64,000 nt of DNA from an uncultured Bacteroidales bacterium (GTDB lineage: Bacteria > Bacteroidota > Bacteroidia > Bacteroidales > UBA932), in assembly GCA_934725015.1 (NCBI GenBank), contig CAKVAS010000001.1, forward strand, positions 1 to 64,000, read 5' to 3'. Shown here one piece after another: positions 44,606 to 53,022 of the stretch; position 1 is the stretch's first letter, and the number at the start of each line of letters is the position of its first letter. The position numbers and the translations under genes were made by a program. Below the pieces are notes generated by a model that worked only from the letters and a program-made list of their open reading frames with translations, made no database searches and was not told the origin of the DNA.

Positions 44606-45973
44606 TCATCTTTCAAACAGACAGCGGTGCACCTCGCGCACGAGGGCGTCAAGGCGGTCGGCCGCAACGACATAACTTATATTACTGTCATTCAGCATTT
44701 TCCCGAAGTTCTTCTTCAACCCCGGGACAGACTCCTCAAGCCCGGGGACAAGAGCCGCGAGTCCGCGCCCTATGACGGTCAGCTGGCTGTAGCCAGTCTT
44801 GAGCAGAATGTCCGTCCTTGCCGCGACAAGTCTGATGAAGTTGCCGATGTTGTACGAGAAGTCCAGCGTCACCATCATCTGCCGCCCCGCCGAAGTCAGC
44901 ATATCAGGCTCTATCCGGCACTCCTCCATGCACCGTCTGAAATCCTCCGAAGCCTTAGGACTGAACCTCACGAGACAGACGTTCCTCTTGAAGGCAATTC
45001 CGCACGGTCCTTCGGGAGCCTTCCCGGGAACGACCGCCGTGCCCTCTCCCTCCGGAGCCGAGGAATTAAGCACATAGACGGGAATGTTCCGCGTCATCGC
45101 CGGGGCTATCGTCTTGGGGTGCAGCACCTTGGCTCCGAAACGGGCCATCATGGCGGCCTCCTCGCAGCAGATGCGCGGAATCCGGCGTGTGTTCGGACAG
45201 ATGCGCGGATCGGTGGTACGGATGCCATCGACGTCAGTCCAGATTTCAACCCGCGAAGCCCCGAGCGCTGAGGCGATTATCGAGGCGGACCAGTCTGAGC
45301 CTCCGCGCCCCAGGACGGTGCCGGCCCCGAGCCTGTTCGCGGCAATGAATCCCTGAGTTATCACGGCCTCGTTCGGCTTTCCGTCGGCGGTCTTTCCGTC
45401 CGTCGCGAACGCCGTCCCCCTCGCGAAGCACTCGCCTATGACCTCGGGCACCTTCCTGTCTATAATGTCGTACTGCGGCTCCCCGCACATATATTCCGAA
45501 TCCGTCACAATCATCGTCCTCGCGTCGGCGAACCCGGTGCGAACCCCGCGCGAATTGAGCGCGAGACAGATAATCGTGGATGAAAGTATCTCGCCGTGGG
45601 AGATGATTACAGCACGAATCCTGTCCGGAACATCCCCGAGCGCCGTCACGCTGCTCACCACCGCCGCAAGGGTGCCGCAGATTTCATCAACCCTCTCCGC
45701 AGCCCTCGCGCAGCCTTCCGCGTCGGCCGAGAGCAGCGAGCAGACGAGAGACTGGTGACGCGAACGCAGTTCATACATCATCGCGTCCAGCCCGGCGCCG
45801 TCCCCGCGCGCCGCCGCGTCAGCAATCGCGTAGAGCAGATCCGTCACCTTGGAGAGGGCCGAGACGCACACCACCGGGTGCTCCGGCAGCCTCGACGCGA
45901 TGATGTCCATCGTGCGCGAAGCCGCGTCGAACGTCCCGACTGACGTGCCTCCGAATTTCAAAACAACCGCCAT
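44606..45973 (-). CDS. lysC: Monofunctional aspartate kinase
   Basis: 455 residues, phosphorylating aspartate at the head of the lysine/threonine/methionine pathways. Visible are VLKFGGTSVGTFDAASRTMD, SHGEILSSTIICLAL, the nucleotide/substrate loop LGRGGSDWSASIIASAL, AKVLHPKTIAPAM and C-terminal ACT domains with MLTSAGRQMMVTLDFSYN. There is no homoserine dehydrogenase domain. It starts 3 bases after the stop of the M20 gene. Allosteric inhibition by lysine is likely from its place in a DAP cluster but not shown. Confidence 0.96.
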   Translation of the reverse strand: MAVVLKFGGTSVGTFDAASRTMDIIASRLPEHPVVCVSALSKVTDLLYAIADAAARGDGAGLDAMMYELRSRHQSLVCSLLSADAEGCARAAERVDEICGTLAAVVSSVTALGDVPDRIRAVIISHGEILSSTIICLALNSRGVRTGFADARTMIVTDSEYMCGEPQYDIIDRKVPEVIGECFARGTAFATDGKTADGKPNEAVITQGFIAANRLGAGTVLGRGGSDWSASIIASALGASRVEIWTDVDGIRTTDPRICPNTRRIPRICCEEAAMMARFGAKVLHPKTIAPAMTRNIPVYVLNSSAPEGEGTAVVPGKAPEGPCGIAFKRNVCLVRFSPKASEDFRRCMEECRIEPDMLTSAGRQMMVTLDFSYNIGNFIRLVAARTDILLKTGYSQLTVIGRGLAALVPGLEESVPGLKKNFGKMLNDSNISYVVAADRLDALVREVHRCLFER

Positions 45974-45976
45974 AGC

Positions 45977-47032
45977 CTATCGTCCCGTCACTATTTCGTA
46001 CATCCTCACATACTGGTCCGTCGCCTTTACAAGCTCGCTCACCCTCACATATTCATCCATGGTGTGGGCGACCAGAATCGAGCCCGGCCCGCAGAGACAG
46101 CGGTGCGCGAAGCCGTCCAGCTGCGGCGCGTCGCTGCCGAATGCCGCAGTGGCGGTCTCGAATCCGTCGAACACCGTGTAGTTCATCGGCGTGTCCCCGC
46201 CGAAGGCCTTGACGCTCACGCCCTCCCTCTCGCCGAAGGCGGACATCACGCCGCAGACCTGCGCGTCGGAGGCGAAGGTCGTGCGGAAATATATCCTGAA
46301 ACTCAGTTTGGGACTGAGTATGTTCTGCGGATTCGCGCTTGACAGCCTTCCGATGTTCCATGTCGTCTCCCCGAGAACCTCGTCCACAGGGAAACTCACC
46401 CCGCGAAGCTCATTCACCATATCCACGAACATATCGACCGCCGACACCCCATAGCCCGGGTAGCCCGAATGGCAGCCCTTGCCCGTCAGCGTCACATCGA
46501 ACGACTTGGTGCCCTTGCAGGCGGAGACCATCCTGTTGCCCGTCGGCTCGCCCACGACCACATAGTCAGCCCTCATCCCGATTCCCCGGAACGACTTGGC
46601 TCCCAGCGAACCGGCCTCTTCCCCCGCGAGGAGAAGAAGGGCGAAGTCGGAATATCCCCGTCTTTCCAGTTCGAGGCAGGCGTTGTACATCGAGATGATC
46701 TGTCCCTTGGCGTCGCACGCGCCCCTGCTCCTCACGACGACATCCTCCTCGCCGTTCCGCGCAGCCGCGCCGGTCGTATCGACCGCAGGTGGAAAATAGG
46801 GAGGGACAGTGTCCAGATGGGTGCAGAACACAATCTTCGGAGTCCCCCACGAGAAAAGCAGGTTCTCCGTCCCGTCACCTTCGGGATTCCCTTCCGTCAC
46901 GCCGACGGGAAAGCGGTCGAGCCTGTTCTTCCCGGTCATGAACCGCTCCGCCAGAAAATTCGACAGTCCCCGCTCCCTCGAAGAAGACGAGTCCATCGAC
47001 AGCATTTCTATAAACAAATCAAGGTTATTCAT
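45977..47032 (-). CDS. M20-family metallopeptidase, probable succinyl-diaminopimelate desuccinylase
   Basis: 351 residues with M20 metal and catalytic motifs (VFCTHLDTVPP, GACDAKGQIIS, LAGEEAGSLGAKSF, GEPTGNRMV) and the dimerisation domain (LTGKGCHSGYPGYGVSAVDM). The substrate is not fixed by these motifs: ArgE, DapE and LysK types share them. The neighbouring dapD (succinylase) and the position at the head of the dap operon favour DapE, hence no firm gene symbol. A loop after TVPPYFPP (AVDTTGAAARNGEEDVVV) resembles the low-complexity insertions of neighbouring enzymes. Confidence 0.85.
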   Translation of the reverse strand: MNNLDLFIEMLSMDSSSSRERGLSNFLAERFMTGKNRLDRFPVGVTEGNPEGDGTENLLFSWGTPKIVFCTHLDTVPPYFPPAVDTTGAAARNGEEDVVVRSRGACDAKGQIISMYNACLELERRGYSDFALLLLAGEEAGSLGAKSFRGIGMRADYVVVGEPTGNRMVSACKGTKSFDVTLTGKGCHSGYPGYGVSAVDMFVDMVNELRGVSFPVDEVLGETTWNIGRLSSANPQNILSPKLSFRIYFRTTFASDAQVCGVMSAFGEREGVSVKAFGGDTPMNYTVFDGFETATAAFGSDAPQLDGFAHRCLCGPGSILVAHTMDEYVRVSELVKATDQYVRMYEIVTGR

Positions 47033-47203
47033 AAATCCATCCTCGAAGACAATGCAAAATTTTACTGATATATATAAGGGTGCGAAGTTAGTGAAATTTG
47101 AGGAAAGACCGCGTGAAAATGGGGCCGCGGCGTGAAAAAATTGTTGATTTCAACAAAATTGCTGATAGGGCAAAAACTGGCGCGGCAAGTTTGAGCCCGA
47201 GCC

Positions 47204-47234
47204 TTGCGGGGGAAATTTAAAATTCATACTTTTG
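47204..47234 (+). promoter_or_regulatory. Promoter of the fimbrial cluster
   Basis: TTG at 47204-47206, 20 bases, then TACTTTTG at 47227-47234, matching the primary consensus. The transcript would begin with the small frame MKRINCLRFVFYFRE (47281-47328), which runs into repeat element D. The stretch 47033-47461 has no other gene. Confidence 0.65.
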
Positions 47235-47300
47235 CCCTGCACTGAGGGAGAAACACTGACCTTCCTTAAAAATAAGAAACATGAAAAGAATAAACTGCCT

Positions 47301-47405
47301 CAGATTTGTCTTTTATTTTCGAGAATAGATTTCTTTTGGAAGAGGGAGTGTACTGGAGGTACATGACCGATGAGAAAAGAAATATAGACCGAAAAGAATG
47401 AAAAA
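47301..47405 (+). repeat. Dispersed hairpin element, copy D
   Basis: Roughly 105 bp; ends are less sharp than in copies A and C. Central stem TGTAC-tggag-GTACA. The element is in sense orientation and ends about 57 bases before the DUF3575 start. A short frame beginning ATGAAAAGAATAAAC (47281) is closed by a stop within the element, and another (MKKMMQVIL) opens at its far end. Confidence 0.75.
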
Positions 47406-47461
47406 GATGATGCAGGTTATTCTTTGAAGGTTTCTAAATGTTACCCTTTAATCAAAACACA

Positions 47462-48040
47462 ATGAAGAAAAGACTACTGCCAGCACTTTTCGCCGCGCTT
47501 GCGATGTTGTGCTGCACAGCCGTGACTGCAAATGCCGCAGACCGTGACGAGGATTTCGGATTCGGATTCGGAATGAGGGCAAACCTCCTGAGATGGGCGA
47601 CCCTCACTCCTGACGTCGGACTGGAATGGAACCTTCCGAAAGGCTGGAGCCTTCTCGTTGACGCGAGCTGGACATCCCTGAAATGGAAACATGGGGAAAG
47701 GAGATATGCCGTGGCGGAACTGAGCCCCGAAGTGCGGAAATATTTCGGAAAGGACGAGCGGTGGTACGCCGGGGCGATGTTCCAGACCGGACTCTTCAAC
47801 CACAAGTTCAAGGGCGACGGAAAGCAGGGCGAGTTCAAGAGCGGCTCGCTCACCGGCGGCTACAGGCTGCCTCTGAACAAGGCTTTTTCACTCGATTTCA
47901 CGCTCGGTGTAGGCTGTATCTGGGGCGTATATGAGGCCTACAGCGTCTCCGAGGGCTACCTCATCCGCAACGACGAGCTGAACGGCCGCCGCTGGGGAGT
48001 GACCCGCTTCGGGGTGTGTCTTGTTTGGAACATATTCTGA
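47462..48040 (+). CDS. DUF3575-family outer-membrane protein
   Basis: 192 residues with a signal peptide (LLPALFAALAMLCCTAVTAN, cleavage near ANA). The pattern MRANLLRWATLTPDVGLEWN, LPKGWSLLVDASWTSLKW, ELSPEVRKYFG and FKSGSLTGGYRLPLNKA is that of DUF3575, a small beta-barrel-like protein frequently encoded at the start of fimbrial loci. The ATG at 47462 is preferred over one eight codons upstream because it begins the signal peptide. Role in fimbria assembly is inferred from context. Confidence 0.88.
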   Translation: MKKRLLPALFAALAMLCCTAVTANAADRDEDFGFGFGMRANLLRWATLTPDVGLEWNLPKGWSLLVDASWTSLKWKHGERRYAVAELSPEVRKYFGKDERWYAGAMFQTGLFNHKFKGDGKQGEFKSGSLTGGYRLPLNKAFSLDFTLGVGCIWGVYEAYSVSEGYLIRNDELNGRRWGVTRFGVCLVWNIF

Positions 48041-48071
48041 GCCGGCTCAAAATAACTGGTGTATGAAACAC

Positions 48072-48296
48072 GAACCTTTTCGATAAGCGAGGGCAGTCCA
48101 AATGAATTTGAGAGTGCCGAGCGCAGAAAAGTGGCAATTGAAAATTGAACCTTTTCGATAAGCGAGGGCAGTCCAAATGAATTTGAGACTGCCGAGCGCA
48201 GAAAAGTGGCAATTGAAAATTGAACCTTTTCGATAAGCGAGGGCAGTCCAAATGAATTTGAGAGTGCCGAGCGCAGAAAAGTGGCAATTGAAAATC
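48072..48296. repeat. 75-bp tandem repeat, three copies, each a hairpin
   Basis: Units at 48072-48146, 48147-48221 and 48222-48296, nearly identical. Each is an imperfect palindrome: CTTTTC and GCGAGGGCAGTC on the left, CAAAT-ga-ATTTG at the centre, GAGTGCC/GAGCGC and AGAAAAG on the right. In unit 2 the inner arm GACTGCC pairs perfectly with GGCAGTC. It lies in the 300-base leader of the fimbrillin gene. Frames that run through it on the minus strand exist only because 75 is divisible by three. Confidence 0.92.
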
Positions 48297-48343
48297 GACC
48301 CAAAATTTGAAACATCTTCATTAAAATCAAAAAAATAAGCAGT

Positions 48344-49291
48344 ATGAAAAAACATTTGTCAATTCTGCCCGCAGCGGCGCTTCTGTGCACGGCGGTCTCA
48401 TGTGTGCTTGACCCGATTTATGATTTCCCCCATCCGGGTGCGGTGCCTGCGCAAATCAGTGCCGAACTCGTCGGGACAAAGGCCGTGGAGACAAACTGGA
48501 ACAAGGACAAAATCGGAGTCGTCGTGACGGAATCGCCGTCGAGCGACATGACCGACAGATACAGAAACGTGGGATATGTCACCGCGAGCACCGGAGCGTC
48601 AGCCGAATTTACGGCGGCCGTGGAACGCGGAGGGATATATTTCCGTAACGACGAGACCGTGACATTCGCGGCCTACGCGCCTTATTGCGAGGGCGATGTG
48701 AACGCCTATCCGGGAAATGAAGGCGAAATTGCAGTCTCCACGCTCTCCCAGCCGGACGCCGCATCCGCCGAGAAGGTCGATTATCTCTTCGCGTCGGGAG
48801 CGAAGGCTTCCAAGGCAGCGCCTGAGGTGAAGTTCGCGTTCTCCCACATCATGTCCCGCATCATCCTGAACGTCAAGGTTTCCACGGCCGACGGATTTGA
48901 TTCGGCAGAAATCGACAAGGGAAGCTTCGAGCTGAACGGGCTTGTCCATGAGGGCAGCGTGAACGTGCTCACGGGGAAGGCCGCCGCATCGGGAAAGGCA
49001 AACGCCGCATGGAGCCTCGGCGCCAACACGCAGAAGAGCTCCCCGGCGGCAGGAGCGCACAGATATGTCGCGGTAGTCATCCCGCAGTCCGTCCCTAACG
49101 GGCTCACATTCAGGGCAGTCATCGACGGTCAGGCATTCTCGCTCGGCGGCGTGCTCGCAGGGGAGCTGGAGCCGGGCAAGTCCTACTCCTACGACGTAAC
49201 CCTGAAGAGAACCGGACTTGAGTTCAGCGGTTCGACAATCCTTCCTTGGGAACCGGTTGACGGGGGCAGCGGAGACGCGACTATGGAATAG
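48344..49291 (+). CDS. Fimbrillin-family lipoprotein
   Basis: 315 residues with lipobox LLCTAVSC. The Mfa-like fold is indicated by NWNKDKIGVVVTESPSSDMT, DETVTFAAYAPYCEGDVNAY, KFAFSHIMSRIILNVKV and GKSYSYDVTLKRTGLEFSGS, ending in the usual ILPWEPVDGGSGDA. It would be exported as a prepilin-like lipoprotein and built into a surface fimbria. It follows DUF3575 with a 300-base gap holding the 75-bp repeats and precedes two larger fimbrillin-like genes. Confidence 0.92.
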   Translation: MKKHLSILPAAALLCTAVSCVLDPIYDFPHPGAVPAQISAELVGTKAVETNWNKDKIGVVVTESPSSDMTDRYRNVGYVTASTGASAEFTAAVERGGIYFRNDETVTFAAYAPYCEGDVNAYPGNEGEIAVSTLSQPDAASAEKVDYLFASGAKASKAAPEVKFAFSHIMSRIILNVKVSTADGFDSAEIDKGSFELNGLVHEGSVNVLTGKAAASGKANAAWSLGANTQKSSPAAGAHRYVAVVIPQSVPNGLTFRAVIDGQAFSLGGVLAGELEPGKSYSYDVTLKRTGLEFSGSTILPWEPVDGGSGDATME

Positions 49292-49391
49292 CAGCTGTAC
49301 GCTCATGTTAATCACGCATCTCAGGAGCAATCCTTTTAGGGCTTCCAGACAGTCCGACATTCATAAACATTGACTTCACCAGCGACACTTC

Positions 49392-51101
49392 ATGAGAGCA
49401 AAAATCTACATATCAATCACCCTTGCGGCGATGCTGCTTTCCTGCACGAAGGCAGAAACGGAAATTTCAACGGCTCTTCCCGAGGGCAAATATCCGCTGC
49501 GGATTACAGCAGAGATGACCTCGCCGCAGACACGCTCCGGAGGAAAGGACGCGTGGGTTGGAGGCGAGGAAATCGGCGTGATCATGGATGGGATGCTCTC
49601 CCCGAAGAAATACAGAGTTGAGGGGAACCTTGCGGTGAGGCCCGCAGATGCAGAGAACATCATCTGGTGGAAGAACACCGACGAGGCACGCATCACTGCA
49701 TGGCATCCGGACATCGTCAATCCAAATCTCGACATCTCCGACCAGAGCAGAGGATATGCCGAATTTGACCTCGTATGGGCGACGGCGGTTGGACGCTACA
49801 ATCAGGACATCGTCCTTCAGTTCAGGCACAGCATGGCGAAAGTCGAGTTCTCGCTCGCTGCCGGCGACGGCATCACCGAGGAAGAACTGGCGGGTGCTTC
49901 GGTCAAGGTTCTCGGCGACGACGAGGCCTATTTCAGCATCGGGATGATTGGGGCTGCTGACAAGTCGGACGGCGAGATAGCCCCCTACTACGACTCCGAG
50001 ACGAAGAAGTTCGAGGCCGTGGTCGTACCGCAGGACATGACGGGCAAGCCTCTCATCAGAATAGGGCTCGGCGGAAAGACCTTTGCCTACACCCCATCTA
50101 CAGAGGCTGCCGGAAAGCTTGACGCCGGCACCTGCCACAGCTACGCCATCACGGTGAAGGCGAACGGGCTTGAGGTGCAGACGCCGTGGGGATACGACTG
50201 GTCCGCTGGCGGCGAGGAAGAGGTGATTGCCAAAAGAAAGTTCACGGCCTACACCGCAGATGAGGTCAAGACCGGTGATTATATCTATACAGACGGAACC
50301 ACATCTGACGGCGGGCTGCGCACACGCTATTATGACGGCACCGCGCCTGTCTTTGCCGACCCGAAGCCCAAGCCTGTGACGGGCAAGACCGTGGCGGGCA
50401 TAGTTTTCTGGACACCGGCGGACACCGACCCGGCGGGACGACAGACACCGGCATCGCTGACGGATGACAAGATTATGGCAAAGGACTTCCCGAACTGCAC
50501 GCACGGGCTGGCCGTCGCGCTGAAGGACGCGTCGGACGACACGCTGGTCTGGCAGGACCCATACGAGTCAGTACAGAATTATCAGAACAGCTGGTACTTC
50601 AGACCTTCCGACAAATATGATTATAAGTCCATCAGTTCAGGCCGGGGCGCGACAGACAACATCAACCGGATTCTCGGCTACCAGAACACGAAGATACTTT
50701 ATACGTACAGCGCCTATTGCCACCAAAATGTCAAATATGCCTATACAATCAAGCCCGTCGAGGAAATAGAAAGTTTTGCCGTGAAGAACCCGGCGCCGAA
50801 GGGCAGCACAGGATGGTTTCTGCCGTCGCTCAAAGAACTGCACATACTCTCTTATGGGGAGGTGGACAATGTCTCTGAAGTGCACGGAAAGGACATCTAC
50901 AAGGGCAGGACATTGGAGATAGTCGAAAGATCCATCTCCGACGCGAAGGGCGCCCTCCTGTTGAAAGCGATAAACATGTTTTTCGCATCCTCAACAGAAA
51001 GCTCGGAATCACATTACGTTACGCTACAAATTAAAAACGCCTCCAAAAACGATCTTCAGAAGAATATGCCGGCACGGGTGCGCGCCGTGTGCGCATTTTA
51101 A
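49392..51101 (+). CDS. Fimbrillin-like lipoprotein with FISUMP/Lcl-like C-terminus
   Basis: 569 residues, lipobox AAMLLSC. The N-terminal half is fimbrillin-like (GGEEIGVIMDGMLSPKKYRV, DIVLQFRHSMAKVEFSLAAG, HSYAITVKANGLEVQTPWGY). From about residue 300 it changes to a domain with FWTPADTDPAGRQTP, FPNCTHGLAVAL, NRILGYQNTKIL, NPAPKGSTGWFLPSLKELH and a final ARVRAVCAF, resembling the FISUMP/DUF1566-type lectin-like fold. It is probably a tip or accessory subunit that binds a ligand. The next gene is its paralogue. Confidence 0.85.
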   Translation: MRAKIYISITLAAMLLSCTKAETEISTALPEGKYPLRITAEMTSPQTRSGGKDAWVGGEEIGVIMDGMLSPKKYRVEGNLAVRPADAENIIWWKNTDEARITAWHPDIVNPNLDISDQSRGYAEFDLVWATAVGRYNQDIVLQFRHSMAKVEFSLAAGDGITEEELAGASVKVLGDDEAYFSIGMIGAADKSDGEIAPYYDSETKKFEAVVVPQDMTGKPLIRIGLGGKTFAYTPSTEAAGKLDAGTCHSYAITVKANGLEVQTPWGYDWSAGGEEEVIAKRKFTAYTADEVKTGDYIYTDGTTSDGGLRTRYYDGTAPVFADPKPKPVTGKTVAGIVFWTPADTDPAGRQTPASLTDDKIMAKDFPNCTHGLAVALKDASDDTLVWQDPYESVQNYQNSWYFRPSDKYDYKSISSGRGATDNINRILGYQNTKILYTYSAYCHQNVKYAYTIKPVEEIESFAVKNPAPKGSTGWFLPSLKELHILSYGEVDNVSEVHGKDIYKGRTLEIVERSISDAKGALLLKAINMFFASSTESSESHYVTLQIKNASKNDLQKNMPARVRAVCAF

Positions 51102-51140
51102 CGGAGCCATAGAAACCAGCATTTTTGCAACTCACCGACA

Positions 51141-52877
51141 ATGAATAACTCCAAACGACATTGTATGCGACCATCATATATTACATACGCCACTTTCCTG
51201 CGCCGCTCAATCCTCCCGGCTGCGGCTCTGCTCATACTGCTTGCCGCCTGCGCAAAAGAGCAAGTCCCTGTCGCCCGGGAGGCTGGCCGCCCAATCACAT
51301 TCACAATCACCGACGGGGGCTATTCCTCAGCTGACGCTCCCGCCACCCGCACGGCGGAGAACGGCTACTCCACAGAGTTTACGGTCGGCGACGCCTGCGG
51401 GCTCTATATCGTGCGCGGTGACCGGATGGTCTATTCTAATGTGAAACTGATTGCCGAGCGGGATGCCGCGTCCGGAGGACTCGTCTGGAAGGCTGCGGAC
51501 GGAACCGGGCTCGCAGGAATGCCGGACGATGACTATTATCTCTACTATCCCTACCAGCCCGACATGGACGGCAAGACAGCCGATGTTCCGCAGGACGAAC
51601 TCCACCAGCGCGACCTGTATTTCTTCCAGCCGCTCATCAGTTCATGGCAGCCGAATGAAGACCAGAGCACCCGCAAAGCCTACACCGCTTCCGACCTCAT
51701 GACCGCCCATAGCACAGCCTCCCCGGACCCGACGGCGGTCAACATATTTGAGATTGGATTCCACATGAGACACCGAATGTCACTCGCCGTCATCGACCTG
51801 CCGAAAACGGTCTATGAATTCACGGACGCGAGAGTTCCGGACTACACCGTCATAACCCCCACGACCTTCACCGGCACCGCAAAGCCGCTTCGCACGGGAG
51901 ACAATTTCCGGTACATAGTGAACCCGCAGACGAGTGCGGCTCCGACAATTTCAGGAAGTTTCGAAGACGGCAGTCAGGAGTTCACAATCACCCCTTCCGG
52001 ACTTTACAAAGGCTACTTCAAGAAGTTCAAGATAAACGGAGCTCCCGAAACAAAGGTCAGCTACACGATTCAGCGCGGCGACTTCCTCCTCACCGACGGA
52101 AATCTGCTGCCAAGGGACGCGACTCTCACAGCCGAACGGAAGGCGAAAGTCGCGGCAATAGTCTTCTGGACCCCGGCCGAGACCGAGACTGATGGCAGGA
52201 TTACCCCGGCAAAGCTTTCCGACGACAAAATCATGTCAATGGATTTCCCTCATTGCACGCACGGGCTTGCAGTATCCACCCAAACGCCGGTTAAAGCGCC
52301 TTGGCAAAACGACCACAACGACTGGACTGCAGACGATTTTGTGCTGAACTTCCAGAACAGCGACAATTTCTCAAGGACCGACAAATCCGACTTCCGCCCC
52401 ATCGCGCCGCTCAACAAGGCCGAAGACGACCTCAACAGAGTGCTCGGCTACCAGAATACCCAAGTGTTGCTGACATACAACGACTGGCACAGGGCAAGCG
52501 GCAAGGGAACGCTCGTCGGGATTGCCGACAAGCTCACGGAATTTGCGGCCGCAAACCCGGCTCCGGAGGGCAGCACCGGATGGTACATCCCGTCGGCCAA
52601 AGAACTCTATATGTACATGAATAGGGATCTCGACAACATCTACAAGCTCCAGAACGGGTCTGAAACCTCAGACATTCTCAACAGTTCATATTCAGCTCTC
52701 GGAATATACCCGCCGCTTGAACTTTTTTCATATCTTTGGTCCTCCACAGAAACCAAATACAGGGATTATAATGAATTCGACAGTGCCTATCATCTGGACA
52801 GAGCTGGATATATAACCAACAGTCCCAAGCGAGTGGGGAGCTATGGAACAGGAGTAGCGTTCGTATGCGCATTCTGA
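51141..52877 (+). CDS. Fimbrillin-like lipoprotein with FISUMP/Lcl-like C-terminus, paralogue
   Basis: 578 residues; lipobox LILLAAC near residue 37 (an ATG at 51165 would shorten the N-terminus). Same plan as the gene before it: a fimbrillin-like half (FTVGDACGLYIVRGDRMVYS, FEIGFHMRHRMSLAVIDLPK) and a C-terminal half sharing FWTPAETETDGRITPAKLSD, FPHCTHGLAVS, NRVLGYQNTQVL, NPAPEGSTGWYIPSAKELYM, SSTETK and VAFVCAF. The N-terminal halves have diverged more than the C-terminal ones. 39 bases separate it from its paralogue. Confidence 0.85.
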   Translation: MNNSKRHCMRPSYITYATFLRRSILPAAALLILLAACAKEQVPVAREAGRPITFTITDGGYSSADAPATRTAENGYSTEFTVGDACGLYIVRGDRMVYSNVKLIAERDAASGGLVWKAADGTGLAGMPDDDYYLYYPYQPDMDGKTADVPQDELHQRDLYFFQPLISSWQPNEDQSTRKAYTASDLMTAHSTASPDPTAVNIFEIGFHMRHRMSLAVIDLPKTVYEFTDARVPDYTVITPTTFTGTAKPLRTGDNFRYIVNPQTSAAPTISGSFEDGSQEFTITPSGLYKGYFKKFKINGAPETKVSYTIQRGDFLLTDGNLLPRDATLTAERKAKVAAIVFWTPAETETDGRITPAKLSDDKIMSMDFPHCTHGLAVSTQTPVKAPWQNDHNDWTADDFVLNFQNSDNFSRTDKSDFRPIAPLNKAEDDLNRVLGYQNTQVLLTYNDWHRASGKGTLVGIADKLTEFAAANPAPEGSTGWYIPSAKELYMYMNRDLDNIYKLQNGSETSDILNSSYSALGIYPPLELFSYLWSSTETKYRDYNEFDSAYHLDRAGYITNSPKRVGSYGTGVAFVCAF

Positions 52878-53022
52878 TGCCCCTCTCCGCACGATGTATT
52901 CCACGATAATCATATTTGATATTGTGTAAGTTCCGTAATTTGTGTAAATTCGCGGTTTTGTATCGTAAGGATATGGGAAGTCATTCCCCATTCCATAAAA
53001 ATGTAAAAACAGATTACAGAAT

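Noticed and set aside
47033..47203. Lysine riboswitch before the DAP operon
   Set aside because: The leader of the minus-strand operon is short and AT-rich; I see no L-box-like conserved core.
47956..48390. Minus-strand frames through the 75-bp repeats
   Set aside because: 75 is a multiple of three, so the repeats stay open in several frames at once, giving the same peptide three times. No signal or homologue recognised.
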